Below are positions 19,817-33,083 of a stretch of DNA of 64,000 nt, in pieces. The stretch lies in NCBI GenBank assembly GCA_008931825.1, contig QXVZ01032917.1, positions 72,655 to 136,654 on the forward strand. The letters run 5' to 3'. Numbering within the stretch: the stretch's first letter is position 1; every line of letters starts with the position of its first letter. The stretch is from Phallusia fumigata. Its lineage: Eukaryota; Chordata; Ascidiacea; Phlebobranchia; Ascidiidae. The notes below the pieces were generated by a model, which was not told where the DNA came from, ran no database searches, and saw only the letters and a list, made by a program, of their open reading frames with translations. The position numbers and the translations under genes are program-made.

Positions 19817-22800
19817 GCAACATGACAAGACAGTCGGCTACGTCGCGAGAAACTTTCAAGTTATATTGGCGCCGTCGTTTGTAAATGCTCAAAACCACGT
19901 ACATGTATTTTCTGCCGATTTACTTCAAAGTCTTCAAAATCCCTAACTGCGTGGGCGAACTAAAACGCCATAAGCCCAACTTCGTAAAACAAAGAGCGTT
20001 GGGGTATTTACGTTCAAGCCACAAATCCCTGGGCTTTACAACAGTTGAGCTTCGACGGTATACCTGAACTGTTTCAAAATAAACACTTTTGCTATTTTTC
20101 ATAGTCTGGCGTCAAAGGTAAGCTGTGGATTACAGTAAATTGCCTTCTGCAAACTTGCTTCTTTGAAGTTCTTGACGAGAGGTGATAGGGATTTTCAGCG
20201 ATAAAGCTGCCTGAAGTAACCTATGGGCTACGTCACCAAGCTTGTTTTTGTTACGTTATTTTTTCGTTCAAATTTTCGGCATTGCTCACAAGAGAGATCC
20301 ACCTCGGCACAGTCAATTCTCGACAACCTACGTATGTCGGGATTTAAAAGTATAAAAGCAGTAGAAACGATATCTAAAAAATGGGTGTGTCGTGAAGCGT
20401 TTCAAAGGAAGAAAACCGATCATACCATATCGTGCTAGCATTCAAATTGTATACAACGTCAATTCCTACTGAACGGCTCAAGCTTTTTCAAGCCTAAGAT
20501 ATATGACCGACACTAAAAACTAGCTTTGTATCAAGACATGCAATTTTCCTGCATATATAAACATGGCTCCACTGAAAATTAGATGTTGCTGATCATCTGT
20601 TCAAAGCTGCGAGTCATAAAAAAATAGGTACCAGGAAACGCCAGGTGAAATGGCGCTAAAAATCTATTGTTCAAGCCAATTCGAGAAGTTACAATAGGTG
20701 TAACGACCTGAGTTTAAAAAGCTATAAATTTGTCTATTTACTCTTGCCCTTATAAACTGCATTGTTCAGTGTGTACAGCATATATACTTTAGTTACCACA
20801 CAGACCCACTTTGCGATGTCGCAGGGCCAATCAAAGCATTATTTAATCCTTGGCAAACTCGTACGGTAGTTTTCAATTCCACCCCTAAATTAAAAGTTAC
20901 AATACAATATTGAAACGTGCGAAAAACGACATCTACCCGATATATCACATCGTAGATTACACGGCAAACCTAAAAAATTTAAAGAAATCGCGAACATTCT
21001 AAAATAGAAGTCTAAATTTAAATTTCAGAGAATTGCCTTTCCACAGGAAATTCATCATACGCCGCCATGGCGCCTGTATCTACCCTTTTCCCTTCGCACA
21101 AAACAACGGCTTGCCGCGTTAGGCCAGAATGGAAATTTGATTTCCCTGGCGACTGACGTCCATTAGCTTCGATCGCGCAGAAAAGCCTTCGGGATTTTCT
21201 TGCGAAGCAGAATCAAATATACTTCGATTTTCGCCTTTAACATTAATGTTAATGTAACCCGAGGCAGATGTCGCATGAACGAACCTTTAGCCGTAAACTT
21301 AACCGCTGCTCCAAATATCCGCGTAATAAACTTGCGGTGAAGGGTTTCTTCGGTGGCAAAATTAATATATTACCATACAGATAGGCGGCATGACGTGTGA
21401 AATACACCTGAAATGTTACGGATTACCTACAATGGACCCAAAAAGCAATTCGACATGACAAACGTTCAATATTGCTAAAAAAAACCGGATGATGTCACTA
21501 AAACCCCCGTGGTTGTGAGGTTTCGTATGGGGCTGATTCTTCGCTTTTCGTTTTCGAACCAACGCCGCTTTACTGTTTCCTTCCCCCAAATAGGGTATCT
21601 GTCATTTACACCTGAGTGGCGCCAAGTCTTAAAAGCGGAAAAGCATTTGTAGCCTTGTTTGCTTCGTGACTAAAAAAATCGACTTGTGTGTCACCGCCGA
21701 TTCCGGTTCTGACGCACGGAAAAAACCAAAACCGTTGATCTGTGAACGAATCGTAACAAAGGTAAAAACAACAACAACACGTTTAGAACGAAGAACACTT
21801 GGACTTAAATTAATTACTGTATCCGGTCTGTGACATGACTAATAGCGGTTTTCTGTGATTTTAAACTACAAATTGTTAAATATCATACCAAACAAAATCT
21901 GTACATAGTTGGCGATGGCAAAATTGCAACATCATTACTGCTGACTTAAAACTGGCTAATTCGTTTGTTCTGTGGCATTCCACTTTCAAGGCAATATTAC
22001 TGTGGGCTCGAGGGACACAAATAAAAACTGATAAAAACCTGGAGGGGCATACAAAAGAAAACATCGGAACCCTTTGCACAAACACCTTTGTCAACTCATG
22101 TAAACACGAAACTCCTTCACTGCCGATCACTTCAAACTAAAACCTATGCACAGGTCCTCGAATAAGTTTGAACTCCTAAATGCCGCTGTTTCGGTCCCTG
22201 GTTTTACTGCTGCAAACACAATAGTCCATTAGCTTGAGTCGCCAGTTACTTTGATATAGGGCCTGGAATTCAACAGACCGACCACGGTCCTTCCTGTATC
22301 AACCCCTGGCTTCTTGTAGGCATGGCAAATGGGCAGATCAGACGTTAGAGTGGCTGCAATTCAAAACAGGGCCCGACTATTGACTCTGCGCCGGTGTTAA
22401 ATACAGGCCGTAAAGCCCGGGCTTCGAGTGCGTTGTTTATGGGGCATCGCTGGCAGCACTTTAGAGTACCTGTGCCGCGAGGTGAGTTTTATATGGCGAC
22501 AAAAGTCAAATTCAGCTAATACAGTGGAGGTAGTTGAAACATAAGTAACCCGTGTGGCCAAATTACGCCATGACCTGCAAATATAATGACACGAGGTGGA
22601 AAATCGTTACTTTACATTAACCTTTACATGGCGACAAAGTTAAAAGACGTCACGCGGACAAACGACCCGTTAATATGACTATCAAAACGCTTTTCTGTAA
22701 AAATCGCATATTTTCGTGTGTTGTGTAAAGAAGGTTTATTAGAATGCTGTAGGATTGAACGTAATCAGTTGATTATTTTATTTTTCGAAAAAATCGGTAA

Positions 22801-25298
22801 AAACATCCAACATTGTAAATGATCCGCCAGCACATTCCACTCCAGCATTAGCCAAAATCGAAGCGCCAAGCGTGAAAGATGGAGTTCCAGGGACCTCGTG
22901 GTTTCAAGGGGGTCGATCCCTTGTTTTGTAATCACGACTAGGGCCTTGTATGTTTGTGCACCCACATTCCACCCCGTTTTTCCGTACCCAGGCCCCAAAG
23001 TGGCGAGGATCAAATTCTCGAACTCAAAACAAGGCTGGCACAAAGGCTCGTCGACCCAGACTTAATCTAGCTTTAGATCCCCACTGTTTTGTCTCACCAC
23101 TTTATAATGCCCAACTGCAGCGGTCCCCATGTATTGGGTTTCGCGGGTTTCAATAAAGGGCGCCTGCGACTGGGGGTGTTTGCGCACTTGCTGAATGAGT
23201 TCGGTGCTTATCCGCACCTACGTCCCCACGCATATAATCTTTCAGGTGAAGTCATCCAGAGACGGGGCGCACAATGAACGCGCTAAAGTTTGAAAAGGCT
23301 CCGAAAACAGTAAGTTTTTTGAAAGGGGTAAAGGACAGCAATACTGTTTTTATTAATTATTTTGGTGCAAAATGCTGGTTTGTATTATTTAACGAACAAT
23401 TTATAAACTATTTCTAAAATTAAAGAAAATTTAGAGGAAATATCATAGTTTAGGCATCGATTTAGGACAGTTGAAAGATTTGGCACGGCCCAAAAAATGT
23501 TTACTTTTAAATTACTGTGTAAAAGTGTCAAAACACAATGAATGTTTTTACCCAACGGCTGCATAAGCACCTCTAGGGGTCAAACCCTTCCGGCAATGTG
23601 TTGTCGCCATACACCCACGACCTAATGCCAAAACGTGCGCCCTCAAACCCGCTATTCAAATCGTCAAGGGCACACGGAGCGATCGAATAACCAAAAGTCA
23701 TTTATTTAAATCGTGGAACAAAAGAATAGGATGAACGCTATGACCTGTCTGAAGTTTTTTCACAGCTGGGTGATCGGATTTTGTTATCTCAACATCTCGG
23801 AACACTTGAAAATTGCAAACGCTGCTTGCAACCTCTCATGCAACTGGCCATGTTGAAATGTCGTGCAACGTGACTCAACACAATACCTGAAGTTTGCAAA
23901 AAACTGCTTTAACATCTTTTTTGGCCGGATTGCTTAGGTTTATTTGACCAAACAAATTTTTTTGGAAGGAAAATATTTAGAGCGGCCCAGTGTTTATATA
24001 CGCGTTTCTTACAGACAAAAATGTGTGTTAGATTCTTGCGAAATAAAATGGCTCTTACGATACTCATAGTTTTGTCAATCTTATGAGTTTGCAATATGTT
24101 ATTGGTGTTTTCAAATTAACTTAAATCTCCTTCCAAAGCAAACGTCCAGCATCTGTGGAACATTTTCTACGCAAAAACGTCTACAACAAAGCAGTAACCA
24201 AACAATGTTACTGTATACAGATGTACAACGCAACTGTGTTGCCCGGTTCCACATTTAGATCCGTTTAACAGGTGCAAACAGGATAAAAGCTTCTGAATTT
24301 TGGTTTTGTTTGGTTGCCCGCCAATTTACCGTGTTTGGTGTTGCCACGCTACAACCCTTTAATTAAATTACTCCGCCCAGCCACCCTTGTTTGTCGCTCG
24401 GCATTCGGGCACGTACTTTTCTACTAGAGATTTTTTCTTTTCTCCTTACTAGGTAAAGATTCAGGGGTAGTGGCAGGCAAACCAGGAAAACATTTATATA
24501 CACAGCAAACTTGTCTTTATGCTTTGGACTATATTTCGAGCTTTCCCTTGTCGACGATAGAGGAAAAGAGTATTCGATTCAATGTCACACGGAAGGGCAT
24601 TTACCATAACTACCAACATAGAGCGATATTTTTTCATCGCTGTCTGTGCTTGCTACGTTTGAGTGATAGCGACCCTTGTGTAATGCTAGGTTAAAGATTA
24701 TTTTTCTCAACCATTGACCAAGGTAAAATTGAACAAAGACGTTTCATCATACAACTGCCGAATATTGTGCCTTTAACATTTAAAACATAGCCAAAAGCAT
24801 ACATAGCTACATGATTTTTTCCCAACATGATTGACACAAGTGACATGGTAGTTGGCCTGCGTCCAATGGTCGACAATCCGCGCAAACAAGGGATGACCAC
24901 CGGGCCAAGTGGACAAACAGAAATTCAAAAAAATCAAACCTAATTCCTATCTCATGCGGGAAACAAATATTTAAGGGTTTGTAAATTATTAGCCGCAAGC
25001 GCAAACACAAATCTTTAACAGGTATGAAACATCTTCCATCCTTGGACATCGCAAAACTTGATTTACATTATCAGTAGCGGTAACTCAGCAATCGATCAAG
25101 GTTATTTGCACAACTAGTAAATCAAAAAACTTCGATAATTTTAACTGCCAAGAACCGTCAAATTTAACTGTCAAATTTTAACTGAAAACAAGTGAAAGAG
25201 AACCCGCGAGCAACGTCAAAAAATGTCAGAAATACGTCATCTTTGAGGAATTATGCGCAGACAAAAAAATCGCGAAACTTACACAATATTTACTAGCG
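19817..25298. other. Gene-poor stretch, no supported gene
   Basis: Short ORFs only. A 29-codon ORF with an ideal start context lies at 21067-21156. Two copies of a block around TATGGCGACAAA occur near 22493 and 22628. A GC-richer patch at 22900-23280 gives overlapping frames on both strands without family features. I see no RNA gene or long repeat. Confidence 0.35.
21067..21156 (+). CDS. 29-codon small ORF with ideal Kozak context
   Basis: The start reads GCCGCCATGGCG, an ideal translation context. The frame, MAPVSTLFPSHKTTACRV..., stops at TGA 21154-21156. It could be a real micropeptide, an upstream ORF of a spliced transcript, or chance. No downstream exon was found. Confidence 0.2.
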   Translation: MAPVSTLFPSHKTTACRVRPEWKFDFPGD

Positions 25299-25414
25299 GT
25301 TACCATGGCAGCACGCGACGGTCACGCCCGGTTTCGCAACATTGAATACCAATGGGTTGTCGGCTTGGTGACATTTTAAGGGGGGAAGCAAAAAAGGTGA
25401 GTAACCATGGCAAC
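25299..25414. promoter_or_regulatory. Pair of RFX X-box palindromes
   Basis: GTTACCATGGCAGC (25299-25312) and GTAACCATGGCAAC (25401-25414) both match the RFX X-box palindrome GTTGCCATGGCAAC, with centres 102 bp apart. RFX factors control ciliary genes in animals (established knowledge). Each palindrome also forms an ACCATGG start context opening a short frame (24 and 18 codons), so the sites could also sit at a transcript's 5' end. No adjacent ciliary gene is recognised. Confidence 0.45.
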
Positions 25415-26299
25415 CCAGCATAAAACGGTGCGCGAAAGTTCGGGTTCAACCGGAAGACATTAAACTTGACCTGTCCTTTGAGTAACTGTAGAAATAGTGA
25501 TTATGGATCCATTGGTTTCGTCTTAGCACTTCCAAACAAAATTAGGTCTTGCTAAATGAGAACTTTCTGACAATGTCGTCGCAGCGCTTTGATTCATACC
25601 AGGATTAGTCGTTCTTTACACAACGACTTGTACGTTTTTAGATATTCTGCGACCAGGCCACTTCGTCCATAACCACCAGCAGATACACAAATACGATGAT
25701 GGGCGAAAAAATCCAAAATAAAAAGGGTCAACATTTTAGTTTAACTAGAGAAAATTGTGTAATTAACCACAAAAAGATTGGCTTTCTCGAAGAGGTACCA
25801 CAATAATTTGTTCTATAAGGTCGTGGATTGAAACCGGAGCCGTATTTTCGCCGAATCACGGTGAATAATTGCTCGTTAATCAGTGCGTGTCGCATTGAAA
25901 CCTCACTGTACGTTTATGGATGAGGTGTTGGGTGACGAATCACACACGGAAAACTACCCTAGGATGGAACGAGCCCAATGTAAATACAGGCTGGAAATCA
26001 GCACACAATAAAGTGTGAATGTTTTCACCCTGAAATCAGGTGGCTGTTGTTTACCCCATCTTAATGGTAGAAGGTAAAACGTCTGAACGACTGCGATGAC
26101 ACGTTACGTTCACAATGGTTTTCATGACTTTTTGTCTTGCGATTGGGTTTTTTGTTGTTGTTACAAAAGTGCAAAAAAAAACATACAATCTACCTAGTAC
26201 ATCATATACAACCATATATCTGTGTTTAGATGTAACATTCCATTAAAACGTTTTTCCTCTTTCTGTCAACTTTTTATGTAGTGCATGTAATTAAGTAAA

Positions 26300-26506
26300 A
26301 TGAGGCAAGTGGCTGTGTGCTGCGTTGGCGTCGTAACGTATGACGTCAGGAGACAGCAACGTCAACAAATTTGTTTTGATTACTGCGCGTGTTCGATCGA
26401 ATTAGGGCGAGGTTGTTTATCCGTAAATAATCAATACCGTGCTTTGCGAGACGTAATTAAAGAAATTAAAGCTTTGAAGGCAGACGTGCATCAGATTAGT
26501 GAATAG
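26300..26506 (+). CDS. Hypothetical 68-residue ORF
   Basis: ATG in AAAATGA context. The N-terminal half is Cys-rich and mildly hydrophobic (MRQVAVCCVGVV). The C-terminal 25 residues are a charged heptad-like helix, YRALRDVIKEIKALKADVHQ. It overlaps a full CRE at 26341-26348. No splice sites or homologue are recognised; it may be a small gene or chance. Confidence 0.25.
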   Translation: MRQVAVCCVGVVTYDVRRQQRQQICFDYCACSIELGRGCLSVNNQYRALRDVIKEIKALKADVHQISE

Positions 26507-28258
26507 CGCGTGGTGTAAGCCTCCGTTAAACGACGTTGTTTTGATACACAACTAATCACAGCAATGCAATCCACGTTCTGTTCTACACTGAAAATATGGA
26601 TTGTCGTTCAGTAATAAAACAATGCGTCGCAATTGACACACATCAATACAAATACGCCAATTTGGCCAACTAAGTACGGCTTCTACTGCATTTATGCGTT
26701 TAAGTTATATCTATGCAAATATTCAGTCTGCCACTGTACACACCTCTCATAGCTAACCACCATTCAATCAACCTATCTGCAAAACAGTTTACTTTGCGGA
26801 ATAATAATGCTTCTACGTAAATGCCTACTAATGTGGTACTGCCAAAAGGTACAAGGTACAATGTGCTCTTGTTCTTCTGCTATAGGTATCTGCTGCTTTT
26901 GCTGTTACAGACAATTAGGGTACGTGGTATGTAGGTTTCATTTACTTTCATTCATAAATCTGCTTATTACCCATGACAGCACAAGTCAAAAGCATTACCT
27001 TATCGGTGGCAAGTACACATTTCTGACGTAGACGCGATACCTCGACATTGTTCGCAATAATCCTGTGCCAAAGCAGCATACCAAGCCATTATCCACTTGG
27101 CCCGTGGCATGTAATGTCTCTCTTTGAGAAACAAATGGGCCACACGAGCTTCACGGGAATGCCTCCAGGCTGGTGACTTATAAGTTTATTTCTGCTATAC
27201 CAGCAACAGTGTAAGCTGCCTTATATTGCTCTGACTAGGTTATACGAATTCACAGCCTTGCTTATTACGTCATAATGTGATACTGTTCGCTTCGACAATC
27301 GCCGTTATCGGCTTGAGGTTGATTTAAGTGACGTCACAACATAGGGTTTAATACCGAGGCGTAATTGCCTCGGGTTAAACGATTATGTTTAATCACGAGT
27401 CTGGGTAATTACAATTTTTTCCAACTGACCGTAATTCCCTGACTACGATTTCCTGACGTTAACTGAAAAAATTCTCAAAAAACAGGATTAACGTAACCAT
27501 ATTCTTATACATGCACATCATATCATGCAACTGCTGAAATTATTAAGGGCAAAATACGCAAACATACCGAAAAAAACTAGATCCAGGCAGAATATGGCGT
27601 GGTTCCGGTCAGAACAAACAATTTAGGTTGGATAACTGATAAAGTTTCAAAGTTTTACCAGCTCAAATCTAAGGTCTATCCCATACCTGCAAGGTACGAG
27701 TATATGCATTCAACACAATACCTTCTGTTTGACAGAAATAAATTTTAATCTATTGTATTTGATTACAAGCACAAATTGGGTGGAATTCCAGCTGAGTAAG
27801 CCGAATTGCATAACAACCACTGGCGTTATTTGGTTCCGAACTGCTCGATGAATATTGCGCCACATGCGCGTTCAAGCGTGACTAATTGGTGACGTGTTCG
27901 GAAACTGCGGGCTTGCATTTGGTAAAGCGGATCTCCAACAGCGGACCACTTCCAGGGCCGTGACTTTGGGGCTCAAACTTGAGTTATCCGCTAAATAAAT
28001 GCTGACAGGCACATGGTGAGTCATGTGACCTCAAATTGCTGCACGGGGGAATCATGGCAAACTAATTCCAACTGTTTTTGACGAAGTATTTACCGAGGTC
28101 AAGAGTTCGAGTGTATGCAAAACGTTTTGTTTTGTTTGTTTTCACGTAAGTTTGCACAAGGCTTAGTGCATAAACACTATTTGTTTAAAACTTTACATAA
28201 AAACCTTTTAGTAAAAGTATCAAACTGGTTTAACTTCAGGAAAATGGTCAGGAAAATG
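26507..28258. other. Gene-poor stretch
   Basis: It holds a full CRE (TGACGTCA) at 27329-27336 followed by a small hairpin around GAGGCGTAATTGCCTC (27356-27371). No supported exon, tRNA or transposon is seen. Confidence 0.35.
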
Positions 28259-28522
28259 TTAATTTGATTTTCGTGTTTGCAAAATCTTTTGGAAGACTGC
28301 AGCAAGTCGCTGTCGTACGAATTTTTCATTTTTGTCAGCTTTGAATATTGTCTCCACAACACTAAAACTAAATTTCAAAATATCACCGCCCTCCCAGTGT
28401 TTGTTTGGTTCCGCTCCGGTACGTACTGCGGGAAATCCCCGGCTATTTTCAAGGTGCCTGTTTGCTTTTTCAATCGCTGCAGGAAACGTTTTCAGCGCTG
28501 GTGGAAAATCGTAATCGATCAT
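28259..28522 (-). CDS. Hypothetical 87-residue protein or exon
   Basis: ATG-started frame on the minus strand with coding-like composition: MIDYDFPPALKTFPAAIEKA..., then KHWEGGDILKFSFSVVETIF and a basic C-terminal helix. There is no signal peptide or membrane segment. An upstream acceptor-like CACAAG|AGTTACCTG would extend it in frame by a few residues, so it might be a terminal exon. An overlapping plus-strand frame of 90 codons also exists; I prefer the minus frame because of its ATG and composition. Function unknown. Confidence 0.3.
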   Translation of the reverse strand: MIDYDFPPALKTFPAAIEKANRHLENSRGFPAVRTGAEPNKHWEGGDILKFSFSVVETIFKADKNEKFVRQRLAAVFQKILQTRKSN

Positions 28523-29033
28523 AACCAGGTAACTCTTGTGACAGTTTAATTTTTACGAATACACATACACAGTGCTCTTGGTGGGGATAGGCAAAAAATT
28601 CTAAAAGAGATTTGTACTTAGCATCATTGCTGAACAAGTTAAATACGACAAACTTATAACTTATCGTACAGCGATAGAAGTACAATAAAAGTTATCCTTG
28701 TATATGGATTTTAAATGCAATAACACGGAAAGTGTCTGGTATAGAATAGCGTATTTTATCTATTAGGGGACATCATTTTTGGTGCGATTGTAAACAGCTG
28801 ACTCGTTCAAAATAGTAAAAAACATTTGTCATGTGTAAGTGAACTATTAGAAATATTATCGGCAACCGCTCGTGGTTTAACATTTGAGGAGTATGCGCCT
28901 CCTGGGAGGTCGCTTTAAAACGGCGTTCTTAATTTACGTCTTTCAGCGAAGTGGTTTTGCGTTTTCACACAAACGCTCAATTTGTGGGCGTATGGAAGGA
29001 TTAATGTCTTTGCTGTCAAACGTAATCCTTTGC

Positions 29034-29471
29034 TTACAAACTTAGAATCAAATTAAAAATATATATTAGTTTCAAACCATAGTTTGTGCGCTTTGGCAGG
29101 TATGTTCCCAAAAGTTCGCGAAACTTAACGACCACTCTCAATTTCCAGTTAACCCCGACGCTGGAACTGTTTAACCTCACAGTGGGGCGTAGGCGCGACT
29201 GTGGCGAGAAAAAAAGCCGATAAGGTTTAGGCGCGCCCTGCATTGAGAGCCGATTACTGGTGTTGAGATGCGAATACTGAGAGCGAAATCTGCGGTCGAA
29301 TTCCAAGCGATATTGGTTCGGGACGCGGGCAAGGCGTCCACGAACGACTTCGCCGGATTTGCACTGCATGTCGTCGCGATGAGAAGCTCCAGGCCGACTT
29401 ATCGCATCGAACTTGTTTACTTCCCTGACACAGCTAGTCACGTGACTTTGTGCCTTGGATGTTTCAAGCAT
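29034..29471 (-). CDS. Hypothetical 145-residue basic ORF in a CpG-rich patch
   Basis: ATG-started minus frame, MLETSKAQSHVTSCVREV..., highly basic and rich in CpG codons in its first two thirds, then turning AT-rich with a hydrophobic end. A TCACGTGA lies at 29438-29445 within it. A plus-strand 73-codon frame with ATG at 29268 overlaps it. At most one is likely real, and the block may simply be a CpG-rich promoter or first exon. No domain is recognised. Confidence 0.25.
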   Translation of the reverse strand: MLETSKAQSHVTSCVREVNKFDAISRPGASHRDDMQCKSGEVVRGRLARVPNQYRLEFDRRFRSQYSHLNTSNRLSMQGAPKPYRLFFSPQSRLRPTVRLNSSSVGVNWKLRVVVKFRELLGTYLPKRTNYGLKLIYIFNLILSL

Positions 29472-29489
29472 TGTGTGTTTGCTGCATGA

Positions 29490-31724
29490 CGCTGGCGGAA
29501 AATCGGAGGGCGGTAATAATTAAAATGGTTACAGGCTTTCCTTTTCAAATACTTTTTAATTACTCCCCTGGTTTATTTTAACTTTGGTCTGCAACTTGTC
29601 AGACTATCTGCAATAATTTAAACATACCGAAAAATCATTGTTCCAACGTACTGGTTTTTGTAAACATGCTAAGTTTGAAACAAGAAGCTTAATCCACATA
29701 GCCATATTTTAGGTTACAATAGAGGCTAAGTATTAACACAAACGTTTTACGGCTAACAAAACAAAAACCTTCGGATCAATTTTTTACTTCAAAAAGCCTA
29801 TTTTACTGCGCTGATTGTCCAAACAGAAATCACACACTTAAATCTGTTCCAACAGTAATCTTGAGGTGCTAAAATTAATGAAAAATTTCCTAAGCCATTT
29901 GTTGTAAAAGCATCAAGCTCATGACAGACGCTACTTTCCGCTTTAACGGCATATGGATGAAAGCCCAAAACGTAACAAATCACATGAAGATGTTTACGTC
30001 AAGACAGCCCACAAACCCCCGGTCAAAGATTTATTGACCAGCAACCCAGCACAAGGAATGTCAATGTTTGCGTAGCTATCGAAACCCCTGTCATGTTCTT
30101 GTCAGAGATTGATTGTAAAATAATAATGTCCTCGCAGACGTCTCGAACAAAGGCTTTCTTGTATTTCTGGTAAACTAATACACGTTCAAGCACACTTACG
30201 ACCGCAAAGTCTTGCATCAAGGAGGTTTTAATTAACAGCGCACTGTCTGTATGTGTCAATTGTTTTTTTTACTCTTTTTCCCCATGGGCAAATATGCTTT
30301 TGAACTTAATGGACATCGTCTTTATTGGCGGTGGCGGTGTTGATTAACGTATCGATCTCTTTCCAAAACAGTGTCGCCTTGAAGTATCGAGACATACGGT
30401 TGGCAACCGATATGATAACACCGTGGACAAAAGAAACAAAACATAACAAAGGCAATCGTGGCTGCCTTCTAGCCTCTGTGAATTTTCCGTTGTCTTAAAC
30501 ATGAAGTTGTCAGAGAATATAATCTGAAAACGCGAGCAAACCAAACTTGTTTATGTTTTTCCTCGACAGGAATCACAGGAGACTAATTTAATTACCACAA
30601 ACTTTAACATTCGGTTTGAAAAATTTCATAAAAAAGCGATATCTTAACGTTTTGGTATAACCAGGTTTAAGACCATAGGGTAGTGAAAATTTGCTCATTT
30701 TGTTTTTGACTAAAGAAAGGAGCCGTTTTTTGACATCTTGTTTAACTCAATTTAAGCAAAGGCTTTAGAAAAAATCAAACCAAAACTGTGGCGATAACGG
30801 ACATGCACGAAACTGTGGATTTAAACACAACTACATCAAAGACGATACGGGTTTACGGACAATTAACGGACATGTTTATGTGAGCTTCATCTTCATCTTT
30901 TTCTTTTGTGACGCCCTTATTGTGGAAACAACTTCCTGTCTGACGCAAATTTAGGCGTAAACTTAAGGATTTGCTTTTATCGACATATAACATGGTTCCG
31001 ACATTTCTCCTTTCGTCCGCCCTATCGTCCAAAATAACCCCCTCCCCCTCTTCGTGACAAAAGAAATTACACCCCGTCGGTTTGTTCCCGGTTTATCCTT
31101 ACAAGATGCGGCCAGTGAACATAAACTGTGTTGGCCTTTGTTGGGCGAATCTTTCCTCGCATTCCCTGTGGTGCAACATGTGATCACTTAAGCCCCCGAT
31201 CAAGCCACCAGGCTATTTGACTCCGACGTGTTCACGCACCCAGCAATTTAAATCCAACCCAGATTATGAAAAAATGTCCCCAGATTCGCTGTTGGCTGTA
31301 CGCGGGCCAAGATAAAACCGCCACCATTTTGTAGGGTTTGCAAATCTAAAACAGTTGCATGATATCTTTATTGGTCAGTTATTACACATTGCATATTTGA
31401 AGTCACGATTATTTTTTAATGCGTAAGGTAGAAGACAAACGCATCAGGTTCAAATTTTGGGAAATGTAAAAATCTAGAGAAAAATTCTTTGACCACCAAA
31501 CAAAGTAAGTTATTTTATCCAAAACAAATTAGTTTCGAAAGATTTTTTATCAACCAAGCCAAGTAAGGCTGGGATAATTCTTGGCCAGATTAAAAAAATA
31601 TTAAGTGCTAACACACACCTACAGTGCCCAATGCGAACTTTGCAACCTCAATGACAATAAAAGTAAAAAACAAACACTGTTGCAGGTGTAACAAAAAGGA
31701 ACAAAGATTGGCAAAAAAAATGAT
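29490..31724. other. Gene-poor stretch
   Basis: Only short frames with no splice context or family features. A pyrimidine-rich run lies near 31030. I see no gene, RNA or repeat I can support. Confidence 0.35.
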
Positions 31725-32051
31725 TTATTCTAATCGACATGTATAAAACAAGACTTGTGCTTTTCGTTTGGAGTTGGGTTTTGTAAGGTGTTTACTTTCT
31801 GGTTGCATACGATTTTGGTGCAGGTACCAAGTTTCGCCATCCGCCGGGTCCCAAGTGCGATAAGGCACAATGGCGGTGCCAGATAATGCTGGAGTAATTG
31901 CTGGTGCCAGGTTAACTTTATCACCCAATATCAACAAACTTATCTCGGTGACGCCACCCTCCACACGCCGCCCCAGCCCTCAAAGATTTTCCGCCAACCA
32001 GCGCTGCTTAAACCAAGGACGCTTGTCAACACTTAACACTGGGATCGACAT
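31725..32051 (-). other. 109-codon frame interrupted by one in-frame TGA
   Basis: From ATG 32051-32049 the minus strand reads MSIPVLSVDKRPWFKQRWLA..., meets TGA at 31982-31980, then stays open for 84 codons with protein-like text (VNLAPAITPALSGTAIVPYR, TWDPADGETWYLHQN) to TAA. It could be a pseudogene, a selenocysteine or readthrough codon, two exons, or chance. I do not recognise the protein. Confidence 0.25.
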
Positions 32052-33080
32052 TGCCTAATTTATATTAGGAGGGCAAATATTGTTTTACTACAGCGTCTAT
32101 GGTCCCGGTATTACGAGGAGTTACGCCTTACGACGCTTAGCAGCTGGTTCGCGTAATGACGAGATCCAAATGCACTACTCGGCGCGATGCGAGGGAGTAA
32201 TTGCAATGCAAATAGCTTAAGTACTGTTTTAAATGCTGTTCTTTTATGTACAGTGCCGGCGGTAGGAAATTTTGCACCATGGTCTTGGTATTCCACCAAA
32301 CTTCAACCCAGAAAGGTGATTTTCCACCCTTCGTTCCACCAAATTCCAAGAGGGATCTGCTGCTCAGTTGTCGTTTCCAAACACACGTCAGCTTTTGTAT
32401 TTGTTTGCAACGGTGCTTGGCAGTCGTACATTAAAGCGCAAGAAACGTGCAACCACAGTTTAATTTCGTAAAACTCCAGGTCTCCAGCGTGACCTTGTTG
32501 ACGCCATGCAAAGTGAAGGGAGACGAATTATCCAGCCGAAATTTCGCGCCGAGGTACGAATATTTGCACGCAACCTGTGCATTTCACCATTGGCGTAAGG
32601 AACAGAAAAATCGCTTATTTTTTGGTGCTGTGTCAGTTATCTACACCAAAGCTGCTTTATACTGTTTGTGTCTACAAGTTACAAAGTGTGGAAATCTATG
32701 TTACTGATCGTCAAATATGCATAAAATTAAACGAATTGCTATTATACAACTTTGGTGTTGATATATTTTGTAAAATGGATTCAATTAGCTTTAATAGGCG
32801 AAACTCTAAATTGCGAAATAAATTTATTGGCACCACAAAAACATTTTTATTTTTGCAACACTTTACTTGCGGTAGACTTTGGTTGAAGAAGGTGTTTGCA
32901 AGTCTGAAAAATTCACATTCTCCGTCTGAGCCAGTGCTTGCAGCGTTATCGCAGCAAATGGTCCCACTTCACCTAATCACAAATCTTATCTTGCCCAATT
33001 TACGTGTCGCTTAACGGCCCAGTGTATGCTTTACCAAGGTGTTGCCGCCCTCTGGGTACGAACTTAAGATGTGTGCTTCG
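32052..33080. other. Stretch with overlapping ORFs, none supported
   Basis: A plus frame of 145 codons (32577-33014) lacks an ATG start and overlaps others. Two minus frames of 62-70 codons lie at 32111-32349. Their composition is mixed, with no motifs or splice context. Confidence 0.3.
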
Positions 33081-33083
33081 GGT

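Noticed and set aside
22765-23156. 92-codon minus and 68-codon plus ORFs
   Set aside because: Opposite strands are open in a GC-richer patch, with no ATG for the longer one and no domain.
32577-33014. 145-codon plus-strand ORF
   Set aside because: No ATG start, AT-rich, overlaps other frames and has no recognisable features.
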